The notes: generated from the sequence alone by a model not told the origin. Shown: positions 1 to 8,273, counted from the first letter of the stretch. The stretch: DNA of 64,000 bases from Chitinophaga oryziterrae (GCF_009758125.1 NZ_WRXO01000004.1:558001-622000), one strand, 5' to 3'. Program-made: numbers and translations.

Positions 1-334
1 GGCCGTGGTAGGTCCGGATTTCATTTAAGGCAGTCTTCAGAAAATTCAGGTTAGATACACCTGGTATTTCTACCGGGTATTGGAATGCCAGGAAGATACC
101 TTCGCGGGCACGGTTTTCAGGAGAGAGATCCAGGAGGTTCTTACCTTCAAAGATTACTTCACCTTCAGTAACCGTATAATTTTCACGACCAGCCAGTACA
201 GAAGACAGTGAGCTTTTGCCGGAACCGTTAGGTCCCATGATAGCGTGCATCTCACCTCTTTTGATTTCCAGGTTAATGCCTTTCAGTATTTTTTTACCGT
301 CTACTTCTGCGTGCAGATTTTTAATCGTCAGCAT
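1..334 (-). CDS. sufC: SufC, Fe-S cluster assembly ATPase (3' end outside window)
   Basis: ABC-type ATPase that works with SufB and SufD in the cytoplasmic SUF scaffold for building iron-sulfur clusters. The visible 111 N-terminal residues hold a Walker A motif (GPNGSGKSS, about residues 34-42) and a Q-loop (FQYP, about 84-87) in typical SufC context; the signature and Walker B lie beyond the window edge. It follows sufB on the same strand with a 45-nt gap, so it is the fourth visible gene of a leftward suf operon; sufD and sufS would be expected next. The ATG start is preceded by an AT-rich stretch. Truncation is due to the window, not a mutation. Confidence 0.95.
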   Translation of the reverse strand, partial: MLTIKNLHAEVDGKKILKGINLEIKRGEMHAIMGPNGSGKSSLSSVLAGRENYTVTEGEVIFEGKNLLDLSPENRAREGIFLAFQYPVEIPGVSNLNFLKTALNEIRTYHG

Positions 335-379
335 GATATATTTCTCTGTTGTTTTTCTTGTATAAATGTTGTTGATATA

Positions 380-1825
380 TTACCCTACACTACCTTCCAG
401 TGTGATAGACAGCAGTTTCTGCGCTTCTACGGCAAACTCCATCGGGAGCTGGTTCAGCACTTCTTTTGCGTAGCCATTTACGATAAGGGCTACTGCTTTT
501 TCTGTTTCTATACCACGTTGATTCAGGTAAAATATCTGGTCTTCCCCGATCTTGGAAGTAGTAGCCTCGTGTTCAACGGTAGCAGTACTGTTCCTTGATT
601 CTATATAAGGGAAGGTATGAGCGCCACAACGGTCACCTATTAGCAGGGAATCGCATTGCGTATAGTTACGTGCATTGGCAGCACGTGGTCCTACCTGTAC
701 CAGGCCGCGATAGGTATTATCGCTATGACCAGCAGAGATACCTTTGGATATGATACGGCTGCGGGTATTTTTGCCCAGGTGGTATATTTTGGTACCGGTG
801 TCTGCGATCTGTTTGTTACGGGTCACTGCAACAGAGTAGAATTCACCCTCAGAGTTATCACCCTGGAGGATCACACTGGGATATTTCCAGGTGATGGCAG
901 ATCCGGTTTCCACCTGTGTCCAGGATATTTTGCTACCGTTACCTTTGCAGATACCGCGTTTGGTAACGAAGTTGAAGATACCGCCGTTACCGTCTTTATC
1001 TCCGGGATACCAGTTCTGTACAGTAGAGTATTTGATTTCTCCGTGATCCAGCGCAACCAGTTCCACTACTGCGGCATGCAGCTGGTTCTCATCGCGTTTA
1101 GGAGCGGTACAACCTTCCAGGTAGCTTACGTAGGCGCTTTCATCAGCGATGATGAGGGTACGTTCAAACTGACCGGTGTTTTCTGCGTTGATACGGAAAT
1201 AGGTACTCAGCTCCATTGGGCTGCGCACTCCTTTTGGAATATATACGAAAGAACCGTCGGAGAATACGGCGGCGTTCAGTGCAGCGAAGATATTATCGGA
1301 ATGAGGAACCACGGTGCCCAGGTATTTCTTTACCAGTTCAGGGTGATGTTTAACAGCTTCTCCGAAAGAGCAGAAGATGATGCCCAGTTCTTCCAGTTTG
1401 GCGCGGTAGGTGGTAGCTACGGATACGCTGTCGAATACGACGTCTACGGCCACGCCAGCCAGTACTTTCTGTTCTTTCAGTGAGATACCCAGTTTATCGA
1501 AGGTAGCCAGCAGTTCAGGATCTACTTCATCCAGGCTGTTCAGCTTTTTCTTCTCTTTAGGCGCTGCATAGTAAGACAATTTCTGAAGGTCCAGTTCCGG
1601 CATTTGAAAGTGCTGCCAGTTAGGGAACTTCATTTTCTTGAAAGCAGCAAAACCTTTTAGTCGCCATTCCAGCAACCATTCCGGTTCCTGCTTTTTAGCA
1701 GAGATAAAGCGAATGGTGTCCTCATTGAGGCCAACAGGAGCGATATCCATCTCAATGTCAGTAGTAAAGCCGAACTCGTATTCCTTGTTGGCTATATCAT
1801 CTATTATTTCGTTGCTATTTCTCAT
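380..1825 (-). CDS. sufB: SufB, Fe-S cluster scaffold protein
   Basis: Scaffold subunit of the SufBC(D) complex, on which nascent Fe-S clusters are assembled in the cytoplasm. The 481-residue length and the strongly conserved C-terminal beta-helix core (for example YTQCDSLLIGDRCGAHTFPY and the EHEATTSKIGEDQIFYL region) match SufB rather than its shorter paralogue SufD. It lies between the SufA-like gene (22-nt gap) and sufC, which fits one transcript. A 275-residue open frame on the opposite strand is a shadow of this gene. Function assigned from family conservation; no anomaly seen. Confidence 0.97.
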   Translation of the reverse strand: MRNSNEIIDDIANKEYEFGFTTDIEMDIAPVGLNEDTIRFISAKKQEPEWLLEWRLKGFAAFKKMKFPNWQHFQMPELDLQKLSYYAAPKEKKKLNSLDEVDPELLATFDKLGISLKEQKVLAGVAVDVVFDSVSVATTYRAKLEELGIIFCSFGEAVKHHPELVKKYLGTVVPHSDNIFAALNAAVFSDGSFVYIPKGVRSPMELSTYFRINAENTGQFERTLIIADESAYVSYLEGCTAPKRDENQLHAAVVELVALDHGEIKYSTVQNWYPGDKDGNGGIFNFVTKRGICKGNGSKISWTQVETGSAITWKYPSVILQGDNSEGEFYSVAVTRNKQIADTGTKIYHLGKNTRSRIISKGISAGHSDNTYRGLVQVGPRAANARNYTQCDSLLIGDRCGAHTFPYIESRNSTATVEHEATTSKIGEDQIFYLNQRGIETEKAVALIVNGYAKEVLNQLPMEFAVEAQKLLSITLEGSVG

Positions 1826-1847
1826 TTTCCGAATTAGTTAATTAATG

Positions 1848-2177
1848 CTACACCGCAAAACTTTCTCCACAGCTACACGTACGGGTAGCGTTTGGGTTGT
1901 TGAAATACAGGCCCTTGCCATTCAGTCCGTCGGAGTAGTCGAGTTCTGTACCGTACAGGTACAAAAGGCTTTTCATCTGCACCACTATCTTTACGCCTCT
2001 GTCTTCAAATGTCTGGTCTCCTTCCTGATGATCAGTGCTTTCAAATTTCATCACGTATTCCAGTCCGGAGCAACCGCCGCCTTTTACGCCTACGCGTACA
2101 AAGGTATCAGGGGCATGATTTTCTTTGATCATGAGCGCCTTGATATATTCGCCTGCTTTTTCTGATACTGTTATCAT
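1848..2177 (-). CDS. sufA: SufA/IscA-type Fe-S carrier (HesB family)
   Basis: A-type carrier that takes Fe-S clusters from the SUF scaffold to target apoproteins. The 109-residue protein keeps the three cluster-binding cysteines of the family: C36 in GGGCSGLEY and C101/C103 in the C-terminal CSCGESF motif. It sits between the flavin reductase gene (18-nt gap) and sufB (22-nt gap) on the same strand, so it is almost certainly co-transcribed. IscA, SufA and ErpA cannot be told apart by sequence reading alone; the symbol is given because of the suf context. Confidence 0.9.
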   Translation of the reverse strand: MITVSEKAGEYIKALMIKENHAPDTFVRVGVKGGGCSGLEYVMKFESTDHQEGDQTFEDRGVKIVVQMKSLLYLYGTELDYSDGLNGKGLYFNNPNATRTCSCGESFAV

Positions 2178-2195
2178 ATTGCTTCCTTATTATAA

Positions 2196-2756
2196 TTAAT
2201 GTTGAACCGTTCTTACCATCCTGGCATCCCCCAGCAGGGAGATCACCATATCGAACTTATGTTTATAGGATACTGTAAAATCATTCGTTTCGGCATCGTA
2301 CAGGTGTTCTTTCATAATAGGTACGGAAAATGGCAGTACCCATGCCCTTAATGCCTTCGCTACCGAATCCATCGCATTAATGCCCTGCATAGCCTGTGAA
2401 CCATCTCCCCAGCAGACCAAAGCTACAACCTTTCCTGTTAAATAAGGATGACTGAGCTTGCTGGTCATTTCCAGCCAGTCCAGGGTGTTTTTCATCACCC
2501 CGGTCATGCTCCCGTGATAAAGTGGCGTTAACCACACATGCACATCTGCTTTCAGGAAAGCGTCGCACATCGCCTGTACGGGAGCAGGCACTTCTCCTTT
2601 AGGGTATTCAAAAAATGGAATATGGCCACCTGCCGGACTGAACACCTCTGTATTAAAGCCTTTCTGACGGAATTGCTCTTCAAAGTAACTTGTCAGTTTA
2701 TTCGCCGTAGTATAGGGGCTGCTGTCCATCGTGCCGTTGAAGATCAATACATTCAT
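2196..2756 (-). CDS. NAD(P)H-dependent FMN reductase / flavodoxin-like protein
   Basis: A 186-residue flavodoxin-fold protein of the NADPH-dependent FMN reductase family, expected to bind FMN in the cytoplasm and transfer reducing equivalents. The N-terminal beta-strand and loop (VLIFNGTMDSSPYTTANKL) form the usual phosphate-binding start, and the family's second flavin loop appears as TPLYHGSMTGVMKNTLDW. It is the first gene of the suf operon, directly behind the promoter and divergent from the SufR-like regulator, which suggests a link with iron or Fe-S metabolism (for example electron supply). That link is inferred from position only; the family is biochemically diverse. Confidence 0.8.
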   Translation of the reverse strand: MNVLIFNGTMDSSPYTTANKLTSYFEEQFRQKGFNTEVFSPAGGHIPFFEYPKGEVPAPVQAMCDAFLKADVHVWLTPLYHGSMTGVMKNTLDWLEMTSKLSHPYLTGKVVALVCWGDGSQAMQGINAMDSVAKALRAWVLPFSVPIMKEHLYDAETNDFTVSYKHKFDMVISLLGDARMVRTVQH

Positions 2757-2765
2757 TCTATCTAT

Positions 2766-2779
2766 GTTGATGTAGCAAC
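2766..2779. promoter_or_regulatory. candidate operator, GTTG-N6-CAAC
   Basis: A short inverted repeat, GTTG-ATGTAG-CAAC, lies in the predicted leader of the flavin reductase/suf transcript. Cyanobacterial SufR is known to bind CAAC-N6-GTTG, so the half-sites and spacing are alike but the arm order is reversed. The arms are only 4 bp, so chance occurrence is quite possible. Confidence 0.25.
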
Positions 2780-2797
2780 AAATTTTTTTTACTCCTA

Positions 2798-2805
2798 CAA
2801 AATTA
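2798..2805 (-). promoter_or_regulatory. -7 box TAATTTTG for the suf operon
   Basis: Perfect match to the Bacteroidota sigma-A -7 consensus TAnnTTTG, read leftwards, 41 nt before the ATG of the flavin reductase gene. It lies back to back with the weaker GACATTTG box for the divergent regulator, and the two together form an imperfect CAAAAT/ATTTG dyad that a regulator could occupy. Confidence 0.6.
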
Positions 2806-2806
2806 C

Positions 2807-2814
2807 GACATTTG
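2807..2814 (+). promoter_or_regulatory. possible -7 box GACATTTG for the SufR-like gene
   Basis: One mismatch to TAnnTTTG, located 20 nt before the proposed TTG start of the regulator. Its position rules out the ATG-started longer reading that begins far upstream inside the flavin reductase gene. Confidence 0.4.
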
Positions 2815-2834
2815 ATAATAAAACAAGTAATAAC

Positions 2835-3500
2835 TTGGAAAATTATAGACCCATCACCAAAGCGACGGCAGACCGGTTCCTGCAGTTACTGAAGACGAAA
2901 GGGCCACAATCGGCCGCAATGCTCGCTGCCGCTTTACAAATAACAGGAGAAGGCGCTCGGCTGCAGCTATTAAAGCTGGCAGAAGAGGGCCTTGTGATGT
3001 CGGCTACCACTACAAAAGGAGTAGGCCGTCCCGTACAAATCTGGAATCTTACCCCCCAGGGGCATGCTCATTTCCCTGATACGCATGGAGAATTTACCCT
3101 GCAACTCATAGAAACCATCCGTAAAGAGCTGGGCGATGCAGCGCTTGAAAAAGTAGTGGCTGCCCGCGAACGTCTGCAACAGGAAAAATATACCCTTGCC
3201 CTTCAGGGCATCACCGATCTGGCCGAAAAGCTGGAACAGTTCGCTGCCATACGTACCTCCGAAGGATACCTGGCCGAATGGCATGCAGAAGATGAGGGTT
3301 TTATCTTTGTAGAGAATCACTGTCCCATTTGTAATGCAGCTTCAAAATGTGCAAATATCTGTAAATCAGAGCTTAATACCTTTGCATCTATATTAGGAGA
3401 TGAAGTGGAAGTTATCCGTACCAACCACATTATTGCCGGAGATCGCAGATGTGTATATAAAATAGCCCTTATAAAATCAGTACCAGCGTACCTCCCATAA
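2835..3500 (+). CDS. SufR-like winged-helix regulator with cysteine cluster
   Basis: Probable DNA-binding sensor of Fe-S status controlling the divergent suf operon. From the TTG start proposed here the protein has 221 residues: a winged helix-turn-helix at about 5-75 (GPQSAAMLAAALQITGEGAR), a helical middle, and a C-terminal cysteine cluster C163-x2-C-x5-C-x3-C176 followed by C206. This layout is that of SufR and related ArsR/DeoR-type regulators that bind a [4Fe-4S] cluster. There is no ATG nearby in frame; the only ATG option lies inside the flavin reductase gene and upstream of the promoter, so TTG is preferred. The 3' end overlaps the convergent EamA gene by 32 nt. Confidence 0.75.
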   Translation: MENYRPITKATADRFLQLLKTKGPQSAAMLAAALQITGEGARLQLLKLAEEGLVMSATTTKGVGRPVQIWNLTPQGHAHFPDTHGEFTLQLIETIRKELGDAALEKVVAARERLQQEKYTLALQGITDLAEKLEQFAAIRTSEGYLAEWHAEDEGFIFVENHCPICNAASKCANICKSELNTFASILGDEVEVIRTNHIIAGDRRCVYKIALIKSVPAYLP

Positions 3501-3882
3501 TCAACGCCGCCCCAATGGCAGTTTTGATGGTCAGTGCTTCATGTAAAAATACAATTGACAGCACGATAGTCAATGCCACACTCAGTTTATCCACAGGAGC
3601 TACCTGGGATACTTTCCCGATCTGTAATGCTTTAAAGTAAAATATCCAGGATGCCCCTGTTGCCAGTCCCGACAATACCAGGAAAAGCAGTCCATGTTTT
3701 GATATATGCTGTAATCCCTTGCTTTCTCCCCGGAACAGCACAATACCCCAGGCCATTATCACAATGATGATAGTCCGGATGGCAGTTGCCAGGTCCGAAT
3801 TAATATCCGCCACACCTATTTTAGCAAAAATGGCTGTCAGCGAAGCAAAAATAGCAGAGAGCAAAGCGTAAATCACCCACAT
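3469..3882 (-). CDS. EamA-family single-domain membrane transporter
   Basis: A 137-residue integral membrane protein with about five hydrophobic segments covering nearly the whole chain, typical of single EamA-domain members of the drug/metabolite transporter superfamily, which act as dimers. The C-terminal pattern (hydrophobic helix, LHEALTIKTAIGAALIMGG) is characteristic of EamA repeats. The substrate cannot be predicted. It is the last of several leftward genes, 3 nt after the GNAT gene, and overlaps the convergent SufR-like gene at its 3' end. Confidence 0.8.
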   Translation of the reverse strand: MWVIYALLSAIFASLTAIFAKIGVADINSDLATAIRTIIIVIMAWGIVLFRGESKGLQHISKHGLLFLVLSGLATGASWIFYFKALQIGKVSQVAPVDKLSVALTIVLSIVFLHEALTIKTAIGAALIMGGTLVLIL

Positions 3883-3885
3883 AGA

Positions 3886-4377
3886 TCAATAAATTCTTTT
3901 ACCAAGGATACTTAAACTCCTTTCTACATTATCGAGTACGGCAATATTGGGCAGATGTGCCCATTCTTTAAATCCCAGTTTCTCAAACAACCGGATGCTG
4001 GGAAGGTTATGCGAAAAGATGAATCCCAGTAAAGTATGTATTTCAAGGGAGGGACATTGTGTCATCGCGTATTCTAAAATAGCTTTTCCCTGACCCTTAC
4101 CACGCTGATTTTCATGTAGATAGATGCTTATTTCTGCAGTTCCATTGTAAGCCGGGCGCCCATAAAATGACTGGAAGCTGACCCATCCGACACAAATACC
4201 GTTCTCTTCCACCATCCATAAGGGGCGTTTTTCCGGGGAATGTTCATTAAACCATTTTATCCGGCTATCTACTGTAACTGGTTCAGTATCAGCAGTTACC
4301 ATTCTTCCTGCAATGGTAGTATTATAGATCTCAACTATTTCCTTTAGATCTTCTGTAGAGGCATTCCTAAATAGCAT
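3886..4377 (-). CDS. GNAT N-acetyltransferase (phosphinothricin acetyltransferase-like)
   Basis: Cytoplasmic acetyl-CoA-dependent N-acetyltransferase. The 163-residue protein starts with the family-typical FRNASTEDLKEIVEIYN and has an acetyl-CoA loop HENQRGKGQGKAIL (about residues 89-102) followed by SHNLPSIRLFEKLGF, a pattern shared with PAT/YwnH-type acetyltransferases. Substrate is unknown: such enzymes can act on phosphinothricin, methionine sulfone or other small amines. A perfect TATTTTTG box ends 4 nt before the ATG, so the mRNA may be leaderless. Very tight spacing (3 nt) to the EamA gene suggests co-transcription. Confidence 0.85.
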   Translation of the reverse strand: MLFRNASTEDLKEIVEIYNTTIAGRMVTADTEPVTVDSRIKWFNEHSPEKRPLWMVEENGICVGWVSFQSFYGRPAYNGTAEISIYLHENQRGKGQGKAILEYAMTQCPSLEIHTLLGFIFSHNLPSIRLFEKLGFKEWAHLPNIAVLDNVERSLSILGKRIY

Positions 4378-4381
4378 GGGA

Positions 4382-4389
4382 CAAAAATA
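4382..4389 (-). promoter_or_regulatory. -7 box TATTTTTG, 4 nt before the GNAT start
   Basis: Perfect TAnnTTTG match read leftwards. Only 4 nt separate it from the ATG, so transcription would begin at or next to the start codon. It lies between the two GNAT genes, touching the stop codon of the upstream one, so the downstream pair can be transcribed on its own. Confidence 0.55.
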
Positions 4390-4968
4390 TTAAAAATGAA
4401 GTTCATTTTTATAATCCCCCTGTAACATGCTGTAAATGTATACGTCTACAAACCTGCCCTTCTCGAAAAATGATTGTCTGTGTAATCCTTCCCGTTGAAA
4501 ACCAAGTCTGTCCAATAATGCATAAGACCTTGTATTAACAGGATCTACAATGGCCTCAATCCTGTTGAAATTCATCTGTTCAAACCCGAATTGCAATATG
4601 GCATGGAGCGCATTGGTCATAATTCCCTTTCCCCAAAAAGCAGGCAGCAGATCATACCCGATCTCGCATTTATAGTGCGTTGGACTGATATGATGAAAAC
4701 CACAGGTACCTATCAGTTGATCATTGTCTTTCAGGCAGATAGCCCAGCGAATCCCCTCACCGATACTTAGTTTTTCCCGGAAGAAAGTAACCATCTGAGC
4801 AGCCTCGGAAATATTGGTAAAACGTTCCACATCCATAAATTTCATCACAGGCTCGCTGGAAAAAATAGCGAACAAGCCTGCCAGGTCTTTTTCGTCTATG
4901 GCACGCAGTATCAGATTCTCTGTGGTAAGTACGGGTACTTCCGTAATTGAATTATTCGCTAGCGACAT
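4390..4968 (-). CDS. GNAT N-acetyltransferase, RimJ/RimL type
   Basis: Probable N-acetyltransferase of the RimJ/RimL group (Acetyltransf_3), 192 residues. Seen in the sequence: the opening LTTENLILRAIDEKDLAGLF, the motif IGYDLLPAFWGKGIMTNAL with the acetyl-CoA binding loop, and NTRSYALLDRLGFQREG near the C-terminus. Members acetylate protein N-termini or small molecules; the target here is unknown. The start overlaps the 3' end of the AI-2E permease gene by 17 nt, pointing to one leftward transcript with it. Confidence 0.87.
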   Translation of the reverse strand: MSLANNSITEVPVLTTENLILRAIDEKDLAGLFAIFSSEPVMKFMDVERFTNISEAAQMVTFFREKLSIGEGIRWAICLKDNDQLIGTCGFHHISPTHYKCEIGYDLLPAFWGKGIMTNALHAILQFGFEQMNFNRIEAIVDPVNTRSYALLDRLGFQREGLHRQSFFEKGRFVDVYIYSMLQGDYKNELHF

Positions 4969-6064
4969 CGGGTTCGGGGTCTTTGGTTACTTCGGTTACT
5001 TCGTTTTTTTTCTTTTTAAGCGTCACATCACCCAGTAAAAGGGCCCATGGGTGCATATATTCTATATGTTCAAAAACGATTTTAAGGATGGCAATAATGG
5101 GGATTGCCAGGAACATACCCGGAATGCCCCATATGAGGTTACCGGCCACTACGCCCAGGATAGTTACCAACGCATTGATTTTCACCTTGGAACCCACAAT
5201 ACGGGGCAGCAGGATATTGCTGTCGGTAAAATGCACCAATAACAGGCAAAGCCCTACCTGAATAGTAATGGGTACGGAACTATTGGTCAGGGTCACCAGC
5301 ATACACAGGATGGTAGCGACGAAGATCCCTACGTAAGGGATGATATTGAAGATAGCCGCCATAATACCCAGCAGTGTAGCGTATTTAATACCCAGTATCC
5401 AGAAGATAGTGCAGTTCACAATAGCTACTACGGTCATTTCAATCATGAGTCCTGTTAAATACCCTTTAATGATAGAACGTGTCTGGATAATAACGTCTTC
5501 GAGTATCTCCCGGTGTTCATCCTTGAACACCCGTATCAGGAAGGTGACGAGCAACCGCCGGTACAGGAGCAGGAAAAACGTGTATAACATGACGAAAATG
5601 AAGAAGATAAAGAGGGAGGAGACAGATAATACCGTGGTACTCAGGAAGCTGGTAGCAGAACCGAGGGTGCCCATGGCTGCCTGTTCCAGGTAGTCCATCT
5701 GTTTATGTGAATTGATATGGAAATGAACGTTTATCCATCCCTGTAGGCCGTTCAGGGATTTCAGCAGCTGTGCCTGTAAGTGGGGGAAGTCGTCCACAAA
5801 AGAACCCATTTGTGAAATCAGCAGCATGGTAATGCCTGCGAGGATAACCAGAAAGAGCAGGATAACGGTAAGAGCAGCTGCTCCCCGTGAAAACCGCCAT
5901 TTTTCAAGGTGGTTAGCCACGGGAAGCAGCGTAATAGATACCAGGAAGGCAAAGATCAGAGGTATGATCAGTTCATGCCCAAGCCTTAGTATGTATATAA
6001 TAAGTAAGATGGATATCAGGGTAAAAGCCAACCGTGCGTTGAAGGGTAACTTCACTTCATTCAT
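4952..6064 (-). CDS. AI-2E family permease
   Basis: Inner-membrane protein of the AI-2E transporter family (PF01594), 370 residues with about eight membrane segments in the usual arrangement: two at the N-terminus, one near residue 65, a long soluble loop (about 85-145), then a cluster from 150 onward. The family includes exporters of autoinducer-2 and sodium/proton antiporters, so the substrate is open. A basic and acidic tail (KKKKNEVTEVTKDPEP) ends the protein. A perfect -7 box lies 17 nt before the ATG. The 3' end overlaps the RimL-type acetyltransferase start. Confidence 0.88.
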   Translation of the reverse strand: MNEVKLPFNARLAFTLISILLIIYILRLGHELIIPLIFAFLVSITLLPVANHLEKWRFSRGAAALTVILLFLVILAGITMLLISQMGSFVDDFPHLQAQLLKSLNGLQGWINVHFHINSHKQMDYLEQAAMGTLGSATSFLSTTVLSVSSLFIFFIFVMLYTFFLLLYRRLLVTFLIRVFKDEHREILEDVIIQTRSIIKGYLTGLMIEMTVVAIVNCTIFWILGIKYATLLGIMAAIFNIIPYVGIFVATILCMLVTLTNSSVPITIQVGLCLLLVHFTDSNILLPRIVGSKVKINALVTILGVVAGNLIWGIPGMFLAIPIIAILKIVFEHIEYMHPWALLLGDVTLKKKKNEVTEVTKDPEPDVASE

Positions 6065-6081
6065 GGACAGTGTATTTTACC

Positions 6082-6089
6082 CAAATATA
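6082..6089 (-). promoter_or_regulatory. -7 box TATATTTG for the AI-2E permease gene
   Basis: Perfect TAnnTTTG match read leftwards, 17 nt before the ATG and directly next to the stop codon of the upstream AraC-type gene, so the permease and the acetyltransferase genes probably form their own transcription unit. Confidence 0.55.
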
Positions 6090-7019
6090 TTATAATAGTT
6101 GCTTCAAATATGGAATATATATCTCGCAGGCATTAGGCGCCAGCAGTGATATGAAGAAATGATTACCACTCATTTTGAACACGCCTTCCCTTACATACCG
6201 GTTGATAAACTCGTACATAGGGATACCGGCTGTTGCAAAATCCATGGGCAAGGGCAGGCGGAGGTAATGCCCTCCGGGCATTCTTTTGGCCATCAGTCCT
6301 TCGGCTGCTGTAGTATGCAGCAGTTGTGCGGTTACATCCTTGGCGGGGACGAGTATACCGGCATACATGCTCATTTTCTCATATTCTGTAACGGGTACAG
6401 CGTCGAGGGTACTGGTGATCACTCTTGCATGGGGGAGTTCCAGACCGGATAATATTTTCCGCATCCGTTGTTCTTCCCGGTTCATTTTCATGATCATCTG
6501 TACTACGGGGTCCTGTTTGTGAGAAAGCAGGGTATAGAACAACATACCTTCCGGCAGCACTTCGGGTTCTGTTCTGTCGAAGCAAAAATAGGGGGCAATC
6601 AGGTTTCCTTTCTTATCGAAGGATTGAACAATGGCGTCTACCAGTTCCAGGGTACGTTTTTCTTTGGGCAGGGTATCTATCTTACGGAAACTACGCGGAC
6701 TCTTATTAAAGTATTGCGTAAAGGCTTTGGTAAAGGCAGCTACCGTAGCATAACCGGAACGTTCTCCGATATCGCTGATATTATAGCCGCTGTGTCTTAG
6801 CAATCCGGCAGCTAATTCGAGGCGATGACGTTTTACGTATTGCCAGTAAGGTTCGTCCATCACAGCCGTAAAGCTGTGGTAAAAGTAAGAATAGGAGATG
6901 CCCAGCCATTCGGATACGTCTTTCATTTCAAAAGAATCGGCTACGTGATCGTCGGCAAAGCCCAGTGCTTTCACAGCAAGTTGTTCCATGGACTCCTGGG
7001 TCGGAGGTTTGTTTTTCAT
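6090..7019 (-). CDS. AraC-family regulator with C-terminal GyrI-like domain
   Basis: Transcription regulator with a Rob-like layout: the two helix-turn-helix motifs of AraC proteins are at the N-terminus (about residues 10-105; MKDVSEWLGISYSYFYHSF and ISDIGERSGYATVAAFTKAF, ending in NKSPRSFRK), and the C-terminal half (about 150-309) resembles the GyrI-like small-molecule binding fold. This differs from the common arrangement with a C-terminal HTH. Ligand and targets are unknown. It is read leftwards, and its upstream gap is shared with the divergent outer-membrane protein gene. Only a 7/8 -7 box (TTATTTTG near 7085) is visible. Confidence 0.82.
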   Translation of the reverse strand: MKNKPPTQESMEQLAVKALGFADDHVADSFEMKDVSEWLGISYSYFYHSFTAVMDEPYWQYVKRHRLELAAGLLRHSGYNISDIGERSGYATVAAFTKAFTQYFNKSPRSFRKIDTLPKEKRTLELVDAIVQSFDKKGNLIAPYFCFDRTEPEVLPEGMLFYTLLSHKQDPVVQMIMKMNREEQRMRKILSGLELPHARVITSTLDAVPVTEYEKMSMYAGILVPAKDVTAQLLHTTAAEGLMAKRMPGGHYLRLPLPMDFATAGIPMYEFINRYVREGVFKMSGNHFFISLLAPNACEIYIPYLKQLL

Positions 7020-7316
7020 CGCGGGTTATTTTAAGAGGATTTATCAGCAGGGTGTCTACATTATTAAGTTGATTAGAACTAACTCAAAATAAGAATTTTA
7101 AAGCATATTATGAAAAAAAACGTTCCAACAACTGATGTGATAATAAATGCTGCATTAATATGACATCGGGCTTTGCAGGAGAGAAGAAAAGCATTATTTT
7201 GCGCCCGTTCTTAGAGCGTATAATTGCCTGTGCTACAATTTTTGTCAGTTTTAGACGTTATAAGACAATTGTTCTGATATCCCCTTATACCTGCCTTGAA
7301 AGTATGTACATCAATC
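7020..7316. other. divergent intergenic region
   Basis: About 300 nt between the AraC-type gene and the outer-membrane protein gene. It is AT-rich and should hold both promoters. Near matches to TAnnTTTG are seen on each strand (leftward TTATTTTG at 7085-7092, rightward TTATTTTG at about 7194-7201), but no perfect box, no strong hairpin and no convincing coding sequence. Confidence 0.4.
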
Positions 7317-8240
7317 ATGTACAGATCACTATTATTTAATCCAGCCCTTATGTTGGTGCCAAATCTATGTGCATTGAGGAACCGTTTAACAGTAACCGTA
7401 TTTAAGAAGGTAGTAGTCCTGGTATTGATCTTTGCGCCTTTTGCAGGTTTCAGTCAGCAGTACTGGCAGGTAGGTGGTTTTTTAGGAGCTAGTAATTACA
7501 GTGGAGACCTTGCAGAAAAGCGTGTAGACTTCAGGTATACCCGGTATTCCATTGGCGTTTTTGCCAAAAGGGACTTTAACCGTTATTTTAGTTTGCGTGC
7601 CGGGTTTACTTACGGCAGGATCGCCGGTGCTGATAGCACAAATAAAAGAGCGGAGCTGGTAGCCCGTAACCTCAGTTTCCGTTCTCCTATTATAGAAGGA
7701 AGCCTGATCGGTGAATTTAATTTCCTTGATATTGATGAAAAACGATTCACTCCTTATGTATTCGGAGGGATCGCCGTTTTTAGTTTTTATCCTACCGCCA
7801 GAGATGCTAACGGTAACGTGGTAAAGCTGCGTGCATTAACTACAGAAGGGCAGGGACTGCCTATGTACCCGGATAGAAAAAAGTATAACCTGCGTTCTAT
7901 CGCCATTCCTTTTGGTGCAGGTGCTAAATTCCTGCTGACAGACTCCTGGGTACTGGGCTTTGAAATAGGTATCAGGAGAACTTTTTCAGATTATCTGGAT
8001 GATGTGAGTATGGGATATGTAGACAGGAACACGCTGCTGCAATACAGGGGACAGAAATCGGTAGATTATGCCTACCGTGGTAAGGGAACTTATCCTATAG
8101 ATGGTTTCCCAAGAGGCTCTCAGAAGTATGACGACTGGTACATTTTTTCAGGATTCACCCTTGGCTATCGTTTTGGAGGCACAAAAGGCCCCTGGGGACA
8201 TTGGGGAAAACAGAAATTTTCAGATTGTCCGCGTATGTAA
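7317..8240 (+). CDS. outer-membrane beta-barrel protein (DUF6089-like)
   Basis: Likely small outer-membrane barrel protein of the DUF6089 type found across Bacteroidota; some relatives are associated with type IX secretion, but I cannot claim that role here. Seen: a hydrophobic export signal ending near FAPFAGFSQQ, then alternating beta-strand sequence with aromatic residues (QYWQVGGFLGASNYSGDL; RYFSLRAGFTYGR; FGAGAKFLLTDSWVLGFEIG) and a C-terminal strand (YIFSGFTLGYRFGG). The chosen ATG leaves a long N-terminal stretch before the hydrophobic core; an ATG at 7350 is an alternative, and a TTG at 7296 is less likely. A strong terminator follows. Confidence 0.72.
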   Translation: MYRSLLFNPALMLVPNLCALRNRLTVTVFKKVVVLVLIFAPFAGFSQQYWQVGGFLGASNYSGDLAEKRVDFRYTRYSIGVFAKRDFNRYFSLRAGFTYGRIAGADSTNKRAELVARNLSFRSPIIEGSLIGEFNFLDIDEKRFTPYVFGGIAVFSFYPTARDANGNVVKLRALTTEGQGLPMYPDRKKYNLRSIAIPFGAGAKFLLTDSWVLGFEIGIRRTFSDYLDDVSMGYVDRNTLLQYRGQKSVDYAYRGKGTYPIDGFPRGSQKYDDWYIFSGFTLGYRFGGTKGPWGHWGKQKFSDCPRM

Positions 8241-8273
8241 AACAATATTATTCATCGTTCTATATCATGCTAT

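Noticed and set aside
656..1483. 275-residue open frame on the plus strand inside sufB
   Set aside because: It lies wholly antisense to the well-conserved sufB gene, has no recognisable domain and no promoter, so it is a shadow frame.
2538..2834. Longer ATG-started version of the SufR-like gene
   Set aside because: The extra N-terminus overlaps the flavin reductase gene antisense and starts upstream of the regulator's own promoter; its residues are unlike any regulator. A TTG start at 2835 fits better.
7109..7162. 17-residue ORF in the gap before the barrel-protein gene
   Set aside because: Too short, no ribosome-binding or promoter signal, and no recognisable peptide features beyond a Lys run.
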